A DNA stretch of 44,375 bases from a virus, in IMG/VR virus record IMGVR_UViG_3300037119_001293, positions 1 through 44,375 of that record. One strand, 5' to 3'. Both the position numbers and the translations under genes were made by a program. Shown piece by piece: positions 8,452 to 16,763 of the stretch; the first letter of the stretch is position 1; each line of letters begins with the position of its first letter. The notes under the pieces were generated by a model. That model had not been told where the DNA came from. It saw nothing but the letters and a program-made list of their open reading frames with translations, and made no database searches.

Positions 8452-9650
8452 GGCCACCGGACGGAAATTATCCCCGATGCCCCAGTTGGGGCTGTGGTGG
8501 GCACGGCGGAGACTTCGGGATAAAGCATGTCGCCCGCTGCCAAGTCATCGTTTGACGTGTTGATCGCCGTGGTAGCGGCTGTGTAGCCGCTTGTGGCAAG
8601 CGAGAGGTCGGCTGAAAGCACCTCGACCGAGGTGCCGGAACGACGGCGATTGACCGTGAAAGTCGTCGCTCCGTCCGGGCTTGCTGTGTGGACGTTGACC
8701 CGAAAGGAGACGATGTTCGCCCCGGCGAGCTCGGGGCCAACCGGGATACCGAACTTCATCAGGCCGACCGTAACGGCTGTGTCGCTATCAGTGAAGGCGA
8801 AGGCGACCGGGAATGTCGCGCTGACGCGCGCCCAATGCGTTGCGAAAACGGTCGTTGACGCTCCATCCCCAAGCGCTTCGATTACGTCGCCCACCGCGAA
8901 TGTGACGCTGTTTATCGTGCCCGCCGTCGTACTGCGGTAGCGCCAGCCGGCGAGGGCGCCCGAGGGGAACGAGCCGCCAGACGCTGACCAGGATCGTGCC
9001 GCAAGCGCGTCCTGCACCGCCGCCATGGTGGCAATCTGCGTCGTGTCCGTCCCGAGGGTCGGGGTTGGCGCCAGGGGTGTGCCGGTCAACGTCGGGCTGG
9101 CTGCGGCAACCTTGGCGTCAAGCTGAGTCTGAACGGCGCTAGTGACGCCATCGACATAGTTGAGCTCGATCGCGGTAGCAGTGAGCGCGTTGAGCTTGAC
9201 GAGGTCGGCCGCCGTGGCCGCGCCCACCAGGAAGCCGTTCAGGTCTAGGGTGCCGCCTAATTGCGGGGTGATGTCCTCGACGACGTTGTCAAGCGACCCG
9301 GCGCCCCCGGATACGGGCGCCATGGCCACCCATCCCGTGCCCGTGATATAGGCCTGAATTTCGTTTGCCGAGGTGTTAAAAATCGTATCGCCGTTCGATG
9401 GCGAGAGGAGGTTGCGCTGCGTCGTCGTCAGGTTGATATGGCGAAGCCCGAGGTGATCGGTCCCGCTGAACGAAATCGGGCCGGTGAAGACCTGCGCCTG
9501 TCCGGCGTCGTTCTCGTCATACCAAGTCACGCTGTCCATCAGCCCATCGAAGACGGTCCGCATGTCGGTCGGCGTGATGGATTTAACGGTGTTGTCCTCT
9601 ACCAGAGCGGCCAGTAGGGAGTCGAACTCAGACCTGGAAATCTGTGCCAT
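8448..9650 (-). CDS. Tail fibre protein
   Basis: 400 aa. The N-terminus (ISRSEFDSLLAALVEDNTVKSITPTDMRTVFDGLMDSVTW) is typical of phage fibre or baseplate-linked proteins. The middle carries fibre-type repeats (NTSANEIQAYITGTGWVAMAPVSGG; LTATAIELNYVDGVTSAVQTQLDAK; TLTGTPLAPTPTLGTD), which is the short trimeric-fibre style. The C-terminal ~150 residues are beta-rich with no enzyme motif. It lies 3 nt downstream of the preceding fibre gene and is coupled to the small gene at 8323-8451. Likely part of the adsorption apparatus. Confidence 0.8.
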   Translation of the reverse strand: MAQISRSEFDSLLAALVEDNTVKSITPTDMRTVFDGLMDSVTWYDENDAGQAQVFTGPISFSGTDHLGLRHINLTTTQRNLLSPSNGDTIFNTSANEIQAYITGTGWVAMAPVSGGAGSLDNVVEDITPQLGGTLDLNGFLVGAATAADLVKLNALTATAIELNYVDGVTSAVQTQLDAKVAAASPTLTGTPLAPTPTLGTDTTQIATMAAVQDALAARSWSASGGSFPSGALAGWRYRSTTAGTINSVTFAVGDVIEALGDGASTTVFATHWARVSATFPVAFAFTDSDTAVTVGLMKFGIPVGPELAGANIVSFRVNVHTASPDGATTFTVNRRRSGTSVEVLSADLSLATSGYTAATTAINTSNDDLAAGDMLYPEVSAVPTTAPTGASGIISVRWP

Positions 9651-9653
9651 GGA

Positions 9654-10736
9654 TCAACCGCAATGGAGGGTGCAGGGAACGAGGTACGATCCGTCCGGGT
9701 ATGTCTCGGACTTGAGCGCCGCAGTGACCTTGGCGACCGTTGACGAGCGGAATGCGGTGTCGTTCTGCACCACTCCGCAGCCGTTCGGTCCGGCTTCGAT
9801 CAGGTCGCCGCGCTTGACCGTCTGATCGGCAGCGATGCGGATGACGTTCGCCCCGAGGGACGCCACGTGAAGATCCCGCGTGCCCTCGTCCCAATGCGAG
9901 AAGACACCATAGACGGACGGCGAGCACACGCTGGCGATGGCGACCTGTGGCAGCACGTCCTCGGTCGCATCGTCCCATTCGCAGAGCCGGTCGATAGTCT
10001 CTAGGATCGTCCCGCGGAGAACATTAGGGCGGGCGAGGCTGCGGAACTGCGACCAGTGCGACCCGCAGAATGATCCGTAGGTGACGACGCCAGCGGATAC
10101 CGTAACCAAACCGGCAAGCGTTGTCCCGCTATACAGCGCTAAAAGCGTGCCGTCATTGCCGCGCTTGACGAAAAGGGGCGTACTGTCCGCTCTGGAAATA
10201 TTGACCTGCCCATTCGACCGGGCGGAAAATCCGTATGTAGCTTCGGACGCGATGAGGCCGGCATCCTCGTCGGCGCTGAATACAAGCGCCCCGTTGGTGA
10301 TGCTCAGGAGGCCGGTTCCCGCGGCCGGGAAGTGGAAAATCTCTCGCCACGTTGACCATCCGTCGCCGGTAAGCTCGCGCCAATGCAGGTTCGGATTCGC
10401 GTTGACGGTTGAGCGGGCGGAAATCTGCCAGCCGCGATTGGTACTCGGTTGCGCGTGGAGAACCGCGCCGGCAGCGACTCCGTCCGGCGCATTCGTAGCG
10501 GCACTCGTATATGAGTAAATTCCGTTCTCAACGATGCTGTTGAGGTTGTCGTCAGGGGCGGCAACCCCAGTCGTCTGCCATGCGTTGCTAGCGAAATCGG
10601 CTGCGAGTTGCGCCATGACTTCGCGGATGGCGTTGTTTACGTCCGCGGTCGCCATGCCCTCGGCAATGGCAATCCCGCCCACGTCCGTGTTGTTGGCCGC
10701 GGTCGTTGACCAAGCGGACAGGGTGTTTTTGACCAT
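9654..10736 (-). CDS. Tail fibre protein with possible self-cleaving C-terminal domain
   Basis: 360 aa. The N-terminal segment (WSTTAANNTDVGGIAIAEGM...ADVNNAIREVMAQLA) is a motif common at the head of podovirus and siphovirus fibres. The last ~140 residues (GSFCGSHWSQF...GTILETIDRLCEW...YGVFSHWDE...ASLGANVIRI...GDLIEAGPNGCG...GSYLVPCTLHCG) look like the C-terminal intramolecular-chaperone, Peptidase_G2-like domains of phage fibres; this is a tentative match from memory. The ATG at 10736 has GGAGAAAATCAACG before it. The first fibre gene after the ejection-protein genes, so perhaps the fibre that attaches to the tail. Confidence 0.75.
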   Translation of the reverse strand: MVKNTLSAWSTTAANNTDVGGIAIAEGMATADVNNAIREVMAQLAADFASNAWQTTGVAAPDDNLNSIVENGIYSYTSAATNAPDGVAAGAVLHAQPSTNRGWQISARSTVNANPNLHWRELTGDGWSTWREIFHFPAAGTGLLSITNGALVFSADEDAGLIASEATYGFSARSNGQVNISRADSTPLFVKRGNDGTLLALYSGTTLAGLVTVSAGVVTYGSFCGSHWSQFRSLARPNVLRGTILETIDRLCEWDDATEDVLPQVAIASVCSPSVYGVFSHWDEGTRDLHVASLGANVIRIAADQTVKRGDLIEAGPNGCGVVQNDTAFRSSTVAKVTAALKSETYPDGSYLVPCTLHCG

Positions 10737-10738
10737 CG

Positions 10739-10767
10739 TTGATTTTCTCCGGGCAAACGGGCATTAT
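10739..10767 (+). promoter_or_regulatory. Candidate promoter for the antisense membrane-protein gene
   Basis: TTGATT (10739-10744), 17-nt spacer, CATTAT (10762-10767), reading rightward. The predicted start of transcription falls about 7 nt later, at or next to the ATG at 10774, so the mRNA would be leaderless. The site also overlaps the ribosome site of the fibre gene on the other strand. Confidence 0.5.
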
Positions 10768-10773
10768 GCGCGG

Positions 10774-10971
10774 ATGCAAATCATCCGCCGCGTGTTGGCC
10801 GTACTTTTCGTGCTGGGTAGCTTCGGGTTCCTCTTGATGGTGGGATACACCCTCAAGGTCATGATCCGAGACTTCGGGTTAGGCGCTGGGCTTCTGGGGC
10901 TCGCCTGTGTCGCTATCGGGGGGATAGCGCTCGGGTTCCTTCACGATACGCGCCCGCACCGAGAACCGTAG
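10774..10971 (+). CDS. Two-transmembrane small protein on the opposite strand of the tail operon
   Basis: 65 aa. Two hydrophobic segments, ~7-25 (VLAVLFVLGSFGFLLMVGY) and ~38-57 (GAGLLGLACVAIGGIALGF), flank a short basic loop, with a charged tail (HDTRPHREP). It sits in the gap between two leftward genes and overlaps the 3' end of the 10913-13006 gene by 59 nt. With its own promoter and opposite orientation it resembles a moron, a gene that can be expressed from the prophage, for example for superinfection exclusion or envelope change. This role is inference; I recognise no family. Confidence 0.6.
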   Translation: MQIIRRVLAVLFVLGSFGFLLMVGYTLKVMIRDFGLGAGLLGLACVAIGGIALGFLHDTRPHREP

Positions 10972-13006
10972 CCACCAACCGTCCCGCCGCCTGCGCCTGC
11001 TGCTCGGTCAACCGCTGGCCCGATTGGGCGACGTTTATCAGGTTGAGCGCACGCCGAGCTTCCGTGCCCTTGGTGCTCGTCAGCGTCTTGGCAATCTCAG
11101 TCCAGATGCCGGCCTTAGCCGCTTCCTGCGCCTCCGGGGTCGCCCCAGTGAACAGTTGCGCAAACCGCTTTCCGGCATTGATCGGCGAGCCCTCCATCAA
11201 CTTCCCGACGACGCCCCGCTCCGTGCTTGCGTCAACGGACGCCTGCACCGCCTGATTGACCGCCGTGTCGCTGTTGCGCGACATCGCCGCCTGAATTTCA
11301 AAGGCTGTCTTCATCTCGTCTATCTGGCCGAGCAGTTTGTCCGCTTCCGGCCCGCCCACGAGAAGTCTCAGATTGTCTCGCGAACGCCGCGAGGAAAGGT
11401 CACGGATAGCCTTCTGCGCCTCGCCGATGCCGTCCTCGCCCATGCCGGGCCGAGACATGATCGCGCGGGCGGAGGACATCTGATCGTCAATATACTGCCG
11501 CGCGCCGAGCTTGGCCGCGTTGCGCGCGTCCTTGTTCAGCCCGCCAAGAGAGCGCGAAAGCAGCTCGGGCGTGGTCGTCAGCGCCTTGTAGCCGGTCTCC
11601 ACCGCTTCGGTGCTCTGGATCGTGTCCATGCCGGTGCGCAGCGCGTCCCGATATGCCGGGTTTGCTGCCGCGTGGGCGTTGCGGATTTCCTTCGCCACCC
11701 GCGAGGCAAAGGCAGCATCGCTCGACACCTTGCCCGTGATGGGGTCGGTCCCGTCCTTGACGATCTTGTCGAAGCCGCGCTTTATCTCGTCAATCTGCAT
11801 GGCGTTCGGCATTTCCTTGAACGCCACCGCCCCGTCGTCGCCGACCGTCGCCATTATCTGCTTGGCGCCGTCTTCCCACTTCAGAACGTCGTTCGCCTTC
11901 GCGATGGCCGCATTCATGGTCTTGGCCGGCGCACGGGCCAGCACGCTTTCAATCCGCCGACCGGCCGGGCTCGAATAGTCGATGGGCGTGGAATAGGCTG
12001 CGTCATAGGCCGCGCCGCGCGCTTTCTTCGTGGCTTTCATGATGCCAGCCGCAAGGTCCGCACGTCCGGCCGGAACCCCGAGGGTGTCGTCCAGGGCGCC
12101 CTTCATCTGCCCCGCCGCGCCCGCTACGCGGTCATCCACGGCCTGACGCATGATCCGGGTAGCTTCCCCGCCCGATGCCATCGTGCCCTTGCCTAAGGCT
12201 TGCAGAGACGGCCCGCCCTCCATCAGCATGGCATCCGGCCCGCCGCGCGCGATAGCTGCCCCGGCCCTCGTCATGTCCTCGCCGGCAATCGCTGCCTTAA
12301 TCGCACGTGCAGCCTTCGGCGAAATCCCGAGCGTCTGGGAAATCGCTGAAACGTCACTGCCTTTGAGATATTGCAGTGCGGTCGAGGCCCCCGTCGCAAC
12401 CGCCGGGGCAAGCGCACCCACGCCAGCGCCAACTATTGCCCCCGGCAATGCAGCATCGCCCGCCGCCTCCAGCCGCTCGCCCGGAGCCGCCCCGCCCGCC
12501 GCGCTAGACGCCGCATCCGCGCCCCCGAACAGCCCGCCAATACCAAGCCCAGCGCCCATCTGGGCGCCGAGGCCGGGAATCTTGCCCACGAGGGACGGAA
12601 TCCCAGCGCCACCGGTCGCCAGCGCCCCCGCGCCAGCCCCGAGGAGCCGACCGACCGCATCCGGCCCCGGACGGGCCGCAGAGAAGTTCTTGCGCGCCTG
12701 ATCCAGTTGGAACCCAGCGCCGGGGCTTACCTTGCCCAACGCCTCGTCCGTCCATTCGCCGACGAACGGAAGCCCGCCCGTGAATGATGCCGCACGCGAA
12801 AGCGCCGGGTTGTCCTGCACATAGCTTTCAGCCATCGCACGGGTGCTTAGGTCGTTCATCTCCTGCGTGCCGGGCGTTAGCTCTGGCGCAGACCACTGCG
12901 GCTTTTCGCCCCGAGCCGCCGCGAACGTTTCCCAAGGCTTGCCCGTGGCAGCCGGCGCAGCCGTTTCAACGCGCGCCTTGGCGTACTTCTCCCAGGGGTT
13001 CCCCAC
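10913..13006 (-). CDS. Large Ala/Gly-rich internal virion (ejection) protein
   Basis: 697 aa. It begins with two related 17-residue units (NPWEKYAKARVETAAPA / GKPWETFAAARGEK) as in podovirus internal proteins, then long low-complexity Gly/Ala hydrophobic stretches (~115-215) that could insert in a membrane during DNA ejection, then a helical charged C-terminal half. No catalytic motif seen. The GTG start (13004-13006) follows directly on the amber stop of the lysozyme protein (13007-13009) in the same frame with no gap. Position between the internal lysozyme and fibre genes supports a role as an ejection or DNA-transfer protein. Confidence 0.7.
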   Translation of the reverse strand: MGNPWEKYAKARVETAAPAATGKPWETFAAARGEKPQWSAPELTPGTQEMNDLSTRAMAESYVQDNPALSRAASFTGGLPFVGEWTDEALGKVSPGAGFQLDQARKNFSAARPGPDAVGRLLGAGAGALATGGAGIPSLVGKIPGLGAQMGAGLGIGGLFGGADAASSAAGGAAPGERLEAAGDAALPGAIVGAGVGALAPAVATGASTALQYLKGSDVSAISQTLGISPKAARAIKAAIAGEDMTRAGAAIARGGPDAMLMEGGPSLQALGKGTMASGGEATRIMRQAVDDRVAGAAGQMKGALDDTLGVPAGRADLAAGIMKATKKARGAAYDAAYSTPIDYSSPAGRRIESVLARAPAKTMNAAIAKANDVLKWEDGAKQIMATVGDDGAVAFKEMPNAMQIDEIKRGFDKIVKDGTDPITGKVSSDAAFASRVAKEIRNAHAAANPAYRDALRTGMDTIQSTEAVETGYKALTTTPELLSRSLGGLNKDARNAAKLGARQYIDDQMSSARAIMSRPGMGEDGIGEAQKAIRDLSSRRSRDNLRLLVGGPEADKLLGQIDEMKTAFEIQAAMSRNSDTAVNQAVQASVDASTERGVVGKLMEGSPINAGKRFAQLFTGATPEAQEAAKAGIWTEIAKTLTSTKGTEARRALNLINVAQSGQRLTEQQAQAAGRLVATVLGAGAYREGTRALSPR

Positions 13007-14809
13007 CTACTTTACCCACGAAGCCGGGTCGGCCGGGTCGCCGCCAGCGAAGCGATGGCCCTCGACGGCGGCGCCGATCTTCGGTGCGTCGGGATAGCCA
13101 GCCGTCTCCTGCACAATCGCCTTGCGCTGGTCTTCGTTCAATTCCGGGCGTAGCGCCTTCAACGCCTTGGCAACGCTGTTGATCTGCTCGTCCGTCATGC
13201 CGCTGCGAAGGCCAGCCTCGGCGGCCTTGCGGGACTGCCGCTTTTGCTCGATGACCTGAGGCTTATCGCCGGCAACCGGGATGTAACGGTCGGTCAGCCA
13301 CTTATAATCCGGGGCGGTCAGGGCAGCGCCGCTTTCCTTGCGGAGAACCGGAGCGCCCCACTCGGCTACAGCCTGCATCGCCTGCTGATATTCCGGGGTT
13401 TGCGCGAACTCGCCGAACGGCACCATCCCGGCTATCTCATTGCCCACCGCGGAAATGCCCGAAAGGGCGCCCTCGTATTGGTCGAGGATCGGCCCGGCGT
13501 GGTCGATGGCCGTGAGATAATAGTTGTCCTTGCTCTGGCCCTCTGTGAGCGGCTTGAGTCGCTGTCCGCTGCCCATGCCCAGCGATGTCGTCGTGGTCCC
13601 GTCCGGGTTGGTGATGGTTTCAAACGAGAGATTGCCCCTAGACATCTCAGCGTCGAACTGCGCCTGCGAAATGCGCCCGGCGTCCAGGTCTGCCTTCAGT
13701 TTGCCGGCGCCGGACATCGGTTCCTGCGTACCGGTAAGAACCGGCGCTGGGCCTCCCTCGGCGTACAGGTCCACAAGGCCCACGCCAGGCACGTTCTGGA
13801 AGCGATCCTTCGGGGAAAGCGCCCCCGGCTGCTGCGCCGCTTCCTGCATCCCGAGCTGAGCCGCCTGCATGTCGGTCAGGCCTTGGCCTTGCCCCTGCGA
13901 CTGTATCTGCTGCACGCGCATTTCAAGCTGAGCCTTGACCGCCGCCGCCTGGGGCGAGTCGCCGTACTGCGCCAGATAGCCGAGCATCTGCCGCACCTGC
14001 GGGTCTGCCGCCGGGTCCGCAACCTGCGCCTCCCCGAACTGGCCCTGCCAGCCCTGCGCGAGCTCCATCGCGTTCTTTACGCGCGCCTCCCGGTGCTGCC
14101 CGGACGAACGCTCGTAATGCTGGTCAATTGCCGCGGCAGCCTCGGCCGGATTGCGGGACTGCGCGATCTTATCCCACGCACCCTTTTCGGTGGTCTTCCA
14201 CTCGTGCACTGTGAATGCGACCTGTGCCTTTGGGTCGCTCGGGTCCATCCCGTTTGCCGCCGAGAACTTCTTAAGGTTGTCGAGGCGCTCGCCGCGCCAC
14301 TGGCCCATGCCAAAGGCGCCCTCGCCCTTGTTGTAAGCGACCGGGTTAAAACCGCTCTCCTGCTTAAAGTTGCCGAGCGCGCCGTAGGCGATGTGGTCGG
14401 GAACCCCGTGCTTTTGGAACTCGGCAAACAAAATCTCTGGCTTGCCACCAGACGACGCGGAAGCCGGAACAGCGGGAGAGAACATGCCCTGCCCCTGCCG
14501 CCCCATACCGCCCACTACGCCCCCCGTGGGCGCGTTCTGTGCCCCCATGGCGGCGGGGATGCCTCCCGGCGCGGCGCCGGCCCCTAGCGCGCCATACGCA
14601 GCCTTAGCGGCAGCCTTGTCCGCCTCCTCCTGCCGCTGCCTCTTCAGATCCATCATGCCGGCGAGACCGATGGGGAGGCCAGCCATGGCCCCTTGTCCGC
14701 TGTTGAGCCCGGCCGCCATTGCCATGAGTAGCGGCGAGGCGGCCTGCAGCCCCTGCGAGATGCCCGCTCCGCCGCCCATCGCGCCGTACAGTCCGCGGAG
14801 CCCCGCCAT
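13007..14809 (-). CDS. Internal virion protein with tail-lysozyme domain
   Basis: 600 aa. A Gly/Ala/Met-rich N-terminus (~1-115) is followed at ~122-240 by a phage tail lysozyme-like domain: HGVPDHIAYGALGNFKQESGFNPVAYN, GAFGMGQWRGERLDNLKKF, FTVHEWKTTEKGAWDKI, DQHYERS. The Glu of KQESGF (~151) is the likely catalytic acid. The rest is helical and Gln-rich. Such proteins travel in the virion and cut peptidoglycan during DNA entry. It stops with TAG directly before the GTG start of the next ejection protein, in the same frame. The ATG at 14809 lies 2 nt after the preceding gene. Confidence 0.8.
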   Translation of the reverse strand: MAGLRGLYGAMGGGAGISQGLQAASPLLMAMAAGLNSGQGAMAGLPIGLAGMMDLKRQRQEEADKAAAKAAYGALGAGAAPGGIPAAMGAQNAPTGGVVGGMGRQGQGMFSPAVPASASSGGKPEILFAEFQKHGVPDHIAYGALGNFKQESGFNPVAYNKGEGAFGMGQWRGERLDNLKKFSAANGMDPSDPKAQVAFTVHEWKTTEKGAWDKIAQSRNPAEAAAAIDQHYERSSGQHREARVKNAMELAQGWQGQFGEAQVADPAADPQVRQMLGYLAQYGDSPQAAAVKAQLEMRVQQIQSQGQGQGLTDMQAAQLGMQEAAQQPGALSPKDRFQNVPGVGLVDLYAEGGPAPVLTGTQEPMSGAGKLKADLDAGRISQAQFDAEMSRGNLSFETITNPDGTTTTSLGMGSGQRLKPLTEGQSKDNYYLTAIDHAGPILDQYEGALSGISAVGNEIAGMVPFGEFAQTPEYQQAMQAVAEWGAPVLRKESGAALTAPDYKWLTDRYIPVAGDKPQVIEQKRQSRKAAEAGLRSGMTDEQINSVAKALKALRPELNEDQRKAIVQETAGYPDAPKIGAAVEGHRFAGGDPADPASWVK

Positions 14810-14811
14810 GG

Positions 14812-16386
14812 TTAGAGCGCCCCCATCAAGCCGGCGAGAACGCCGCCACCGATCGCCAACGGACCACCGAGCCCCATCCCGGCCAGCGCACCGTAAGTGC
14901 CGAGGCCGCCAAGGCCGGCGCCCGCAAGTCGCGCCGCCGTGCTCGGCTGGCCGCTAGGCCCGGTGGTCGATCCGGAACCGCCAAATCCGGCCATGTTCCC
15001 GACCAGCCCGGAATACCCCAAGAGGTTGTCGCGCTTCTGATTCTGGCCCTCATAGTATTTGGCCATATTCGCGTCGATGCCCTGCTGATGGTGCGCGTTG
15101 TAGTCCGCCCCCGCTCCCGCAAGCATCTGAGACGGCAGATAGGACGCCCGGAGATAGTCCGGCAACTGCCCGAATGCGCCTAGCCGCGTGCTAGCGTCCA
15201 GCCCCAGAGCTCCCAGCCGGGTCGATTGGTCCTGCCCAATGGCCTGCATCCGCCGCTGGGCGTCCTGGTTCATCGCGTTCAAGCGTGTGTCTGAATCTTG
15301 GCCCATCGCCTGTAGCCGCGTGGCGTCGTTCTGCCCGTATGCCTGCAAGCGGCGCTGGGCGTCCTGGTCCATCGCGTTCATACGCGTGCTTGCGTCCTGA
15401 CCGATCGCCTGCATCCGCGTCGCGTCGTTCTGGCCGTACGCTTGCATCCTGCGCTGGGCGTCCTGGTCCATCGCCTGCAAGCGGGTGGCGTTATCCATCC
15501 CGGCCGCCTGCATCCGCGTCGAGGCATCCTGCCCCATCGCTTGCAAACGCGTAGAGTTGTCCTGACCGATCGCACTAAGCCGGCGATCCTGCGCGCTCTG
15601 CCATGCCCCGTAGTCGATAGGCGCAACCGCCTCCGTTGCCGCTCGCCCCACGGTATCCATCGCCGCCGAGCTGTCGGTCATGCCATTGCCCGAGAACATA
15701 GACACCGCCGCGGGAACGGCACTGCCAAGCGCGTTTTGCTTCACCTTGTCAAGGTCGCGATAGATTTCGTTCCCGCTCGTCATCCCCGACAGACGGGCAT
15801 CCCCGCCGGCCATCCCCGCAAGCCGCGGATCGCTTCTTGCGAGCGCCTGCAATCGCGGGTCGCCGCTGCTCATCCCCGCAAGCCGCGGGTCTACGTTACC
15901 CATCGCCGCTAGTCCGGGGTTGCCGTTGCCCAATGCAGCAAGCCGTGGGTCGGCGCCGCTCATCGCAGCAAGCCGCGGGTCGGCTCCGGCCAACCCCGCC
16001 ACGCCAGGGTTGCCCCTACTCATCGCCGCCAGTAGCGGGTTACTGCCGCTCATCGCCGTCAGGGCAGGGTTGGCGTCCGACATTCCGCCTAGCTGGCTGT
16101 TGTGGCGGGCAAGCGCTTGCACCCTAGGGTCAACCCCCGTCATGCCCTGTAGCGCGCCCGTGGGCAGGCCGGCATTGGAGCCCATGCCCTTGATGGCCTC
16201 GTAAGCCATAGAGCTAGCCTGACCCCATGGGGCCACCCGCGGACCAGCGTAGGGATCAGCCGAAAAGCCCCCTTCGTCCAGCAGCTGTTTCCCGCTGTAA
16301 AGGGATTGCCTGATGCCGGGCATGGCCCACTTGGGCGGCTCCGTCTTCTGAATGGTGGTGGTATCGCCGCCGCCACTGCTGCCCAT
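14812..16386 (-). CDS. Ejection/tail protein built from 10- and 11-residue repeats
   Basis: 524 aa. N-terminal region ~1-80 (PPKWAMPGIRQSLYSGKQLLDEGG...) resembles the start of podovirus ejection or tail proteins. Residues ~85-204 hold twelve 10-residue units of the type ADPRLAAMSG; residues ~263-405 hold thirteen units of 11 residues of the type QDASTRMQAMG, expected to form a right-handed (hendecad) coiled coil. The C-terminus is Gly-rich and hydrophobic. It starts with ATGA overlap with the preceding gene. It is next to two other internal proteins, so it is probably a third component of the ejection complex. Confidence 0.7.
   Translation of the reverse strand: MGSSGGGDTTTIQKTEPPKWAMPGIRQSLYSGKQLLDEGGFSADPYAGPRVAPWGQASSMAYEAIKGMGSNAGLPTGALQGMTGVDPRVQALARHNSQLGGMSDANPALTAMSGSNPLLAAMSRGNPGVAGLAGADPRLAAMSGADPRLAALGNGNPGLAAMGNVDPRLAGMSSGDPRLQALARSDPRLAGMAGGDARLSGMTSGNEIYRDLDKVKQNALGSAVPAAVSMFSGNGMTDSSAAMDTVGRAATEAVAPIDYGAWQSAQDRRLSAIGQDNSTRLQAMGQDASTRMQAAGMDNATRLQAMDQDAQRRMQAYGQNDATRMQAIGQDASTRMNAMDQDAQRRLQAYGQNDATRLQAMGQDSDTRLNAMNQDAQRRMQAIGQDQSTRLGALGLDASTRLGAFGQLPDYLRASYLPSQMLAGAGADYNAHHQQGIDANMAKYYEGQNQKRDNLLGYSGLVGNMAGFGGSGSTTGPSGQPSTAARLAGAGLGGLGTYGALAGMGLGGPLAIGGGVLAGLMGAL
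15172..15600 (-). repeat. Thirteen 33-bp repeats coding for hendecad units
   Basis: The 11-residue unit QD(A/N/Q)(S/A)(T/R)R(M/L)QA(M/I/Y)(G/D) recurs 13 times without interruption, with Arg conserved at one position and small or hydrophobic residues alternating. An 11-residue period fits a right-handed coiled coil. Codons of neighbouring units are similar, so the array probably grew by unequal recombination. Confidence 0.85.
15775..16134 (-). repeat. Twelve 30-bp repeats coding for decapeptide units
   Basis: The unit (A/G/S)(D/N)P(R/G/A)LAAM(S/G)(G/N) is repeated 12 times in a row, for example ADPRLAAMSG followed by ADPRLAALGN. It is in the same gene as the 33-bp repeats but of different length and sequence. 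The second and third residues of each unit (D/N-P) are the most constant. Confidence 0.85.
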
Positions 16387-16763
16387 CAGACCGTCCTCTC
16401 GAATTCGCGATGTGTCTCGCGGTAGCCACGTTCGCGGGCGAACTTCGCCCAGCCCGGCCGGGCCAGAACCTTAATTCGGGATTTGCCGAGCTCCAGCGCC
16501 CATGCGCGGATTGTCTCGTCAACGTCTTCCTGCCAATCTTCCCGCCCAAACCCGGCGCAGAAGTCGATTGACACGCAATCCGGATGAACCTGCGTCAGCA
16601 CAACCGCCTGCCAGTCGCCGCAAATCCAGAGCTGCCGCATCCCGCCCTTAATCTCCAGCGCCAGCGCCTCCGCCGTCGTTGTGCCGCCAGAGCGGATCGC
16701 GAAATGCCCTAGAACCGGCCAAACCCGGCGCCAGTCCACATACGCCACCGGAACGCCGATCAA
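16386..16763 (-). CDS. Conserved head-tail region protein, GNAT-like
   Basis: 125 aa from a TTG start at 16763 that overlaps the preceding stop (TTGA); GTG 15 nt later is an alternative. The pattern IGVPVAYVDWRRVWPVL, TTAEALALEIKGGMRQLWICGD, and IKVLARPGWAKFARERGYRETHREFERTV resembles small podovirus proteins with an acyltransferase-like (GNAT) fold; the RPGW...GYR end is characteristic. No catalytic proof. It sits between the joining proteins and the ejection proteins, so it is likely a structural or assembly factor. Confidence 0.6.
   Translation of the reverse strand: MIGVPVAYVDWRRVWPVLGHFAIRSGGTTTAEALALEIKGGMRQLWICGDWQAVVLTQVHPDCVSIDFCAGFGREDWQEDVDETIRAWALELGKSRIKVLARPGWAKFARERGYRETHREFERTV

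Noticed and set aside
504-10736. Diversity-generating retroelement acting on the fibre genes
   Set aside because: No reverse transcriptase and no template/variable repeat pair with adenine-specific differences was seen; the repeats present are ordinary domain duplications.
11024-12196. Rightward frame (390 codons) opposite the large ejection protein
   Set aside because: Very Arg-rich and unstructured; the leftward frame is continuous with its neighbours and has a typical ejection-protein start.
13244-14587. Long rightward frame (447 codons) opposite the lysozyme-type ejection protein
   Set aside because: Arg/Leu-rich shadow frame; the opposite strand holds a recognisable lysozyme domain and proper gene junctions.
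15172-16134. CRISPR-like array because of regular short repeats
   Set aside because: The 30- and 33-bp repeats are contiguous, in frame and without spacers; they are protein-coding tandem repeats.
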